Assembly (NCBI RefSeq): GCF_000203935.1
Contig: NC_008577.1
Location: forward strand, 372,001-436,000
Length of the DNA: 64,000 nucleotides
Source of the DNA: Shewanella sp. ANA-3
GTDB lineage: Bacteria > Pseudomonadota > Gammaproteobacteria > Enterobacterales > Shewanellaceae
Reading direction: 5' to 3'
Part shown: in pieces, positions 53,414-62,400 of the stretch
Layout of the letters: each line of letters begins with the position of its first letter
How positions within the stretch are numbered: the first letter of the stretch is position 1
Notes under the pieces: model-generated
The model's input: only the letters and a program-made list of their open reading frames with translations
What the model was told of the DNA's origin: nothing
The model's database searches: none
Program-made: the position numbers and the translations under genes

Positions 53414-56400
53414 TTAAGGAATCATAGTGCCATTATTATGAGGGTCTATCAGTGGCGTCACTCCTTGTGGTGCATCTGGTGTCACGGGCGCTGCATCGAT
53501 AATGAGTGGGCCATTACCATTAGTACCAAGTAATCCATTGATAATCCCTGCATTATCTGTCGCACCATATTGGCTATAGAGATTAACCCCATCGAGCACG
53601 ATATGCTGATCAAATACACCATCCTTGTTAGCATCGATATCGATAACGGTAGAACCATTGCTATCTAAGCTAAAGTTCAGATAGCTTTCTAACGTGCCAG
53701 CCGTTTCTCCTTGGAGTAAATCACTCAGATCGAGCTTATCTTCACTCACATTGAAGTCCATGATGTGGTCTGTGCCTTTGTCAGCATCCGCATAGCGCCA
53801 TACGAAGGTATCATTACCACTATCACCACGTAGGACATCATCACCAAGGCCACCGATCAGAGTGTCGTTACCTGCACCGCCAATCAGAGTATCGTTACCT
53901 GCACCGCCAATCAAAGTATCGTTACCATTGCCACCATAGAGAGTATCTTTACCAGCACCTCCATCCAAATAATCATTGCCGCCCTGACCGAATAGAATGT
54001 CATTACCAGCACCACCCAAAATGATGTCTGCTTTGTCGTTTGCACCAGATTGGTCAAACTCGTCACTATGTTCACTGATGTATCTGTGAACTTGGGCATC
54101 ACTAGCATCAGCTATACCTAGCTTATCGGCAACGTAGGCTTTAATAGCGGCGAAGCCTTGGCCACTAATGCCAGTAAAGTGTATCGCATCACCAAAGATG
54201 ACATCATCTCCAGCACCACCATCAAAACGATCTGCGCCTGGTATGGCGTTAACTTGGTCGCCAAGAATTGCATCGGCTAGATCATCAGCATCAACATTCG
54301 TTTGAACATTATCATCAGAGTCATAAGGTAATAGGTCATCCTCATCGATGTTCGAACCCATGCCGATGGCTTGAACCGTGACGCCTAGGCTTGAGAGCAA
54401 TGCAAAGCCTGCTTGGGAATTTGATATAGTATCCGCGCTGGAGTCTCTACCATTACCAGCTAAAGCATAGTACTGATAGTTACCTTGGGCATCGGGTCGC
54501 ATTGCTCCAACAGGGCTCCGGCTCACGCTGTTGAAGACGTCTACGCTGAAAACATTACCATTTTCGTCAATCACCACATGTCCGTTAACTGTATAGACTT
54601 GGCCGAATACGTAGCCACTGCCGATGAGTTGTGACAAGCTACGATCATTATTGCTCCCCCAAGTGTCGTATACCAGTGGGTTACCACCAGGAACAGCATT
54701 GTAGTAGGTTGGTTTGCCGTCGGTAATAAAGAAGGCAAGATTAGTCGCCCCACTATTATTTTGGGCATCACCATTGGCGAACCAGTTGGCCGTAGTTGTG
54801 AATACATCCTCATAGTTGGTGCCGCCGCCGCTGCTCATATCATCTAAGGCATCTTGAAGAATATCTAATGCATTGGGGTCACTAAGATCTACACTGATGC
54901 TGCCCTTGGCGTGAGTATCAAAATCAACCAAGAAAATTTTCACCGTACCACTTTGTTGGCCGCTTGCACTGTCTTTGAGGGTTTCCAATACCTGAGCCAA
55001 CTGCAATTTCATCGTCTCTAGCGTATCAGCGTTAATACTGCCTGAGCTATCGACCATAAAGGCAATATTGTAGTTTTGACCTGGCAGAACAATGCTACCG
55101 TCAAGGTCTCCCACAACAATATTGTGTTCGCTGCCAAAATTGACATTTTGGTCTCCTGGCTCACCTTCTGTGCCCTTGAAGTAATCAAGACGGATGGTAT
55201 CTTCACCCGTTGCAGAATTAGTGAGATCGGTCCCTTTCTCTCTGGCAACCGCTTCAACTACCAAGTCAACCTGACCTGCACTTGTTCCTGGAACGCGAAT
55301 TGTGACTCCAGTCAACGTAGCGTCCAGTGCATTTTCAGCCCAGAGATTGCCACCAGTCCAGCCATCAGGGCCGTCGTAATCTAGCAGTAGCTTGCCATCA
55401 TTGTCAGCTACACCGAGTAGTTGTCCGTTGTAGAACACTTGTGTGCCAGCAGGCAAACCACTCAATTCAATGGAGTCGAGCAATTCGCTGCCGTCACGAT
55501 CAGTTAGAGATGCATGGATTTCAACTGGGTAGTCAACATAGGTTGGCTGAACCATGACGAGCTCACCAGTGTTCTTGTCCAATTCATAAATGCCGTCATC
55601 AAATTGGATATATTCGATATCGTGCAGTGCTTTTGTTATTGTTTGTCCGTGCTCAATTGTTGTGAAGTTGAACCAGTTGTCCCACTGTGAATATCTATAG
55701 TCTTTTGTGATGATATAATCAGCGCGATTGCCCATAAGGACGGCAATATCATTCCCTTCGCCACCATATAAGCTATCTTGGCCAAGTCCTGCGACTAGGA
55801 TATCATTGCCAGTACCGCCATTAATTGTATCACCTTGAATAGCATCTCCGCCGACTAGCACATCATTGCCAGCATAACCAAGCAAGTGATCTCCACCGCC
55901 ATTCGTGCTAACTATGTGATCGTTTCCATTCGAACCATATACTGTATCTTGGCCACTGGAAGCATCTGTTTGTTTAGCTCCAGTATTGAATGGTTGGTGA
56001 GTAAAATCGCCATTGCGGAACTGTTCAGTTGTAATTCCTGAGCTGATGAAACCACTGTAAAGTGGTGTGCCATTAGCGGTCAGTATCACGTCAACCAATG
56101 GCTTATCGGCAACTGGTTGTACTGTAATATTGAGTGTTGCCGTATCTCCCGTATTAGTCGTGTACGTAACAGTGGGCACATCGCCTGACCAGTGTTGATT
56201 AGGTATAAATTTGAACTCTCCATTAGCTTGTATTAGCAAGCTACCTATGGAAAGGGCCACAGTTTGACCTGCGTTGAAGCTTGTTAGTGTGCCGTTATAC
56301 ATGAAGGTAAAGCTGACGATACTTGTATTACTTGAATGGTCGTTAGTCAAAAGTTGACCTGTTACTAACTGATCTTCTTGCTTGGTAAAGCTATCGTCAT

Positions 56401-59400
56401 TCGCATAAATAACAGTCGCTTGGTCGCTGCCCTTGTCTGAGGTGTTACCTGCCTTGTCGGTTTGGGTCGCTTCCACCTTCAGCAGTGCACCGTCCGCCGG
56501 ACGCGTTTCGGTCCAGCTGATAACCCCGTTGTTGTAGCTGAAGCTGGTTGTGGGTGAGCCATTAGCGTAGAGCACGCCATTGACCAAGGTCAGTTCAACA
56601 TCGGTGGTCACGCCAGCATTAACGATAGTTAGGCTGACATGGCCGCCGGCACTGAAATCGGTGGCATTGATGTCGACGGTTAACTGCACACCTGCGCCAT
56701 TGCTGTTGATTTCGCCTTGCGTCAGCAGGCCATCTCCTGGATTACCGTCATCGACAATTAATACGGTCGGTGCATTGGGTGCGCTGTTATCGACGGAGTG
56801 AGTCGAGGTGGTGCTGGCGCTAAAGGGGTTACCCGCATCATCACTGCCGGTGACGGTGGCGGTGAACTCGGTGTCCACAGCCAGGTCGCTGCCCGCCACG
56901 TTGACGCTAAAGCCCAAACCGCCACCCACCAGGGCAATGACCTGGGTGCTGTATGTCGTGCCGTTGATCACCATGGTCACGGTATCACCGATGGCGGCAT
57001 CGCCACCCACGGTACCGGTGACAGTGACATCGCCTGCCGCCTCCTGGGCATTGAGAATGTCATCGCTGGTGATGTTGTCCACCGTGATGGTGGCGCTGGC
57101 GCTGGTGTCAACCGTGTGGGTCGAGGTGGTGCTGGCGCTAAAGGGGTTACCCGCATCATCACTGCCGGTGACGGTGGCGGTGAACTCGGTGTCCACAGCC
57201 AGGTCGCTGCCCGCCACGTTGACGCTAAAGCCCAAACCGCCACCCACCAGGGCAATGACCTGGGTGCTGTATGTCGTGCCGTTGATCACCATGGTCACGG
57301 TATCACCGATGGCGGCATCGCCACCCACGGTACCGGTGACAGTGACATCGCCTGCCGCCTCCTGGGCATTGAGAATGTCATCGCTGGTGATGTTGTCCAC
57401 CGTGATGGTGGCGCTGGCGCTGGTGTCAACCGTGTGGGTCGAGGTGGTGCTGGCGCTAAAGGGGTTACCCGCATCATCACTGCCGGTGACGGTGGCGGTG
57501 AACTCGGTGTCCACAGCCAGGTCGCTGCCCGCCACGCTGACGCTAAAGCCCAAACCGCCACCCACCAGGGCAATGACCTGGGTGGTGTATGTCGTGCCGT
57601 TGATCACCATGGTCACGGTATCACCGATGGCGGCATCGCCACCCACGGTACCGGTGACAGTGACATCGCCTGCCGCCTCCTGGGCATTGAGAATGTCATC
57701 GCTGGTGATGTTGTCCACCGTGATGGTGGCGCTGGCACTGGTGTCAACCGTGTGGGTCGAGGTGGTGCTGGCGCTAAAGGGGTTACCCGCATCATCACTG
57801 CCGGTGACGGTGGCGGTGAACTCGGTGTCCACAGCCAGGTCGCTGCCCGCCACGCTGACGCTAAAGCCCAAACCGCCACCCACCAGGGCAATGACCTGGG
57901 TGGTGTATGTCGTGCCGTTGATCACCATGGTCACGGTATCACCGATGGCGGCATCGCCACCCACGGTACCGGTGACAGTGACATCGCCTGCCGCCTCCTG
58001 GGCATTGAGAATGTCATCGCTGGTGATGTTGTCCACCGTGATGGTGGCGCTGGCACTGGTGTCAACCGTGTGGGTCGAGGTGGTGCTGGCGCTAAAGGGG
58101 TTACCCGCATCATCACTGCCGGTGACGGTGGCGGTGAACTCGGTGTCCACAGCCAGGTCGCTGCCCGCCACGCTGACGCTAAAGCCCAAACCGCCACCCA
58201 CCAGGGCAATGACCTGGGTGGTGTATGTCGTGCCGTTGATCACCATGGTCACGGTATCACCGATGGCGGCATCGCCACCCACGGTACCGGTGACAGTGAC
58301 ATCGCCTGCCGCCTCCTGGGCATTGAGAATGTCATCGCTGGTGATGTTGTCCACCGTGATGGTGGCGCTGGCGCTGGTGTCAACCGTGTGGGTCGAGGTG
58401 GTGCTGGCGCTAAAGGGGTTACCCGCATCATCACTGCCGGTGACGGTGGCGGTGAACTCGGTGTCCACAGCCAGGTCGCTGCCCGCCACGCTGACGCTAA
58501 AGCCCAAACCGCCACCCACCAGGGCAATGACCTGGGTGGTGTATGTCGTGCCGTTGATCACCATGGTCACGGTATCACCGATGGCGGCATCGCCACCCAC
58601 GGTACCGGTGACAGTGACATCGCCTGCCGCCTCCTGGGCATTGAGAATGTCATCGCTGGTGATGTTGTCCACCGTGATGGTGGCGCTGGCGCTGGTGTCA
58701 ACCGTGTGGGTCGAGGTGGTGCTGGCGCTAAAGGGGTTACCCGCATCATCACTGCCGGTGACGGTGGCGGTGAACTCGGTGTCCACAGCCAGGTCGCTGC
58801 CCGCCACGTTGACGCTAAAGCCCAAACCGCCACCCACCAGGGCAATGACCTGGGTGGTGTATGTCGTGCCGTTGATCACCATGGTCACGGTATCACCGAT
58901 GGCGGCATCGCCACCCACGGTACCGGTGACAGTGACATCGCCTGCCGCCTCCTGGGCATTGAGGATGTCATCGCTGGTGATGTTGTCCACCGTGATGGTG
59001 GCGCTGGCGCTGGTGTCAACCGTGTGGGTCGAGGTGGTGCTGGCGCTAAAGGGGTTACCCGCATCATCACTGCCGGTGACGGTGGCGGTGAACTCGGTGT
59101 CCACAGCCAGGTCGCTGCCCGCCACGTTGACGCTAAAGCCCAAACCGCCACCCACCAGGGCAATGACCTGGGTGGTGTATGTCGTGCCGTTGATCACCAT
59201 GGTCACGGTATCACCGATGGCGGCATCGCCACCCACGGTACCGGTGACAGTGACATCGCCTGCCGCCTCCTGGGCATTGAGGATGTCATCGCTGGTGATG
59301 TTGTCCACCGTGATGGTGGCGCTGGCGCTGGTGTCAACCGTGTGGGTCGAGGTGGTGCTGGCGCTAAAGGGGTTACCCGCATCATCACTGCCGGTGACGG

Positions 59401-62400
59401 TGGCGGTGAACTCGGTGTCCACAGCCAGGTCGCTGCCCGCCACGCTGACGCTAAAGCCCAAACCGCCACCCACCAGGGCAATGACCTGGGTGGTGTATGT
59501 CGTGCCGTTGATCACCATGGTCACGGTATCACCGATGGCGGCATCGCCACCCACGGTACCGGTGACAGTGACATCGCCTGCCGCCTCCTGGGCATTGAGG
59601 ATGTCATCGCTGGTGATGTTGTCCACCGTGATGGTGGCGCTGGCGCTGGTGTCAACCGTGTGGGTCGAGGTGGTGCTGGCGCTAAAGGGGTTACCCGCAT
59701 CATCACTGCCGGTGACGGTGGCGGTGAACTCGGTGTCCACAGCCAGGTCGCTGCCCGCCACGCTGACGCTAAAGCCCAAACCGCCACCCACCAGGGCAAT
59801 GACCTGGGTGGTGTATGTCGTGCCGTTGATCACCATGGTCACGGTATCACCGATGGCGGCATCGCCACCCACGGTACCGGTGACAGTGACATCGCCTGCC
59901 GCCTCCTGGGCATTGAGAATGTCATCGCTGGTGATGTTGTCCACCGTGATGGTGGCGCTGGCGCTGGTGTCAACCGTGTGGGTCGAGGTGGTGCTGGCGC
60001 TAAAGGGGTTACCCGCATCATCACTGCCGGTGACGGTGGCGGTGAACTCGGTGTCCACAGCCAGGTCGCTGCCCGCCACGTTGACGCTAAAGCCCAAACC
60101 GCCACCCACCAGGGCAATGACCTGGGTGGTGTATGTCGTGCCGTTGATCACCATGGTCACGGTATCACCGATGGCGGCATCGCCACCCACGGTACCGGTG
60201 ACAGTGACATCGCCTGCCGCCTCCTGGGCATTGAGGATGTCATCGCTGGTGATGTTGTCCACCGTGATGGTGGCGCTGGCGCTGGTGTCAACCGTGTGGG
60301 TCGAGGTGGTGCTGGCGCTAAAGGGGTTACCCGCATCATCACTGCCGGTGACGGTGGCGGTGAACTCGGTGTCCACAGCCAGGTCGCTGCCCGCCACGCT
60401 GACGCTAAAGCCCAAACCGCCACCCACCAGGGCAATGACCTGGGTGGTGTATGTCGTGCCGTTGATCACCATGGTCACGGTATCACCGATGGCGGCATCG
60501 CCACCCACGGTACCGGTGACAGTGACATCGCCTGCCGCCTCCTGGGCATTGAGGATGTCATCGCTGGTGATGTTGTCCACCGTGATGGTGGCGCTGGCGC
60601 TGGTGTCAACCGTGTGGGTCGAGGTGGTGCTGGCGCTAAAGGGGTTACCCGCATCATCACTGCCGGTGACGGTGGCGGTGAACTCGGTGTCCACAGCCAG
60701 GTCGCTGCCCGCCACGCTGACGCTAAAGCCCAAACCGCCACCCACCAGGGCAATGACCTGGGTGGTGTATGTCGTGCCGTTGATCACCATGGTCACGGTA
60801 TCACCGATGGCGGCATCGCCACCCACGGTACCGGTGACAGTGACATCGCCTGCCGCCTCCTGGGCATTGAGGATGTCATCGCTGGTGATGTTGTCCACCG
60901 TGATGGTGGCGCTGGCGCTGGTGTCAACCGTGTGGGTCGAGGTGGTGCTGGCGCTAAAGGGGTTACCCGCATCATCACTGCCGGTGACGGTGGCGGTGAA
61001 CTCGGTGTCTACGGCCAGATCACTGCCCGCCACGCTGACGCTAAAGCCTAAACCGCCGCCCACCAGTGCAATCACTTGGGTGCTGTAAGTCGTGCCGTTG
61101 ATCACCATGGTTACCGTGTCACCCACGGCAGCATCGCCGCCGACGGTGCCGGTGACCAGGACGTTACCCGCCGCCTCCTGGGCATTCAGGATATCGTCAG
61201 CGGTAATGTTGTCCACGCTAATGGTGGCGCTGGCACTGGTGTCAACCGTGTGGGTCGAGGTGGTGCTGGCGCTAAAGGGGTTACCCGCATCATCACTGCC
61301 GGTGACGGTGGCGGTGAACTCGGTGTCTACGGCCAGATCACTGCCCGCCACGCTGACGCTAAAGCCTAAACCGCCGCCCACCAGTGCAATCACTTGGGTG
61401 CTGTAAGTCGTGCCGTTGATCACCATGGTTACCGTGTCACCCACGGCAGCATCGCCGCCGACGGTGCCGGTGACCAGGACGTTACCCGCCGCCTCCTGGG
61501 CATTCAGGATATCGTCAGCGGTAATGTTGTCCACGCTAATGGTGGCGCTGGCACTGGTGTCAACCGTGTGGGTCGAGGTGGTGCTGGCGCTAAAGGGGTT
61601 ACCCGCATCATCACTGCCGGTGACGGTGGCGGTGAACTCGGTGTCTACGGCCAGATCACTGCCCGCCACGTTGACGCTAAAGCCTAAACCGCCGCCCACC
61701 AGTGCAATCACTTGGGTGCTGTAAGTCGTTCCGTTGATCACCATGGTTACCGTGTCACCCACGGCAGCATCGCCGCCGACGGTGCCGGTGACCAGGACGT
61801 TACCCGCCGCCTCCTGGGCATTCAGGATATCGTCAGCGGTAATGTTGTCCACGCTAATGGTGGCGCTGGCACTGGTGTCAACCGTGTGGGTCGAGGTGGT
61901 GCTGGCGCTAAAGGGGTTACCCGCATCATCACTGCCGGTGACGGTGGCGGTGAACTCGGTGTCTACGGCCAGATCACTGCCCGCCACGCTGACGCTAAAG
62001 CCTAAACCGCCGCCCACCAGTGCAATCACTTGGGTGCTGTAAGTCGTGCCGTTGATCACCATGGTTACCGTGTCACCCACGGCAGCATCGCCGCCGACGG
62101 TGCCGGTGACCAGGACGTTACCCGCCGCCTCCTGGGCATTCAGGATATCGTCAGCGGTAATGTTGTCCACGCTAATGGTGGCGCTGGCACTGGTGTCAAC
62201 CGTGTGGGTCGAGGTGGTGCTGGCGCTAAAGGGGTTACCCGCATCATCACTGCCGGTGACGGTGGCGGTGAACTCGGTGTCTACGGCCAGATCACTGCCC
62301 GCCACGTTGACGCTAAAGCCTAAACCGCCGCCCACCAGTGCAATCACTTGGGTGCTGTAAGTCGTGCCGTTGATCACCATGGTTACCGTGTCACCCACGG

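Noticed and set aside
56977..60978. Thirteen identical-looking 92-residue minus-strand frames spaced 318 bases apart
   Set aside because: They are shifted-frame shadows of the same adhesin units, rich in Pro/Arg/Ser, with no independent support.
56798..61088. Two plus-strand open frames of over 1400 codons opposite the adhesin repeats
   Set aside because: The 318-bp unit is a multiple of three and free of stops in these antisense frames, so openness is copied with each repeat. The proteins are low-quality repeats without start signals, and the minus-strand adhesin explains the DNA fully.
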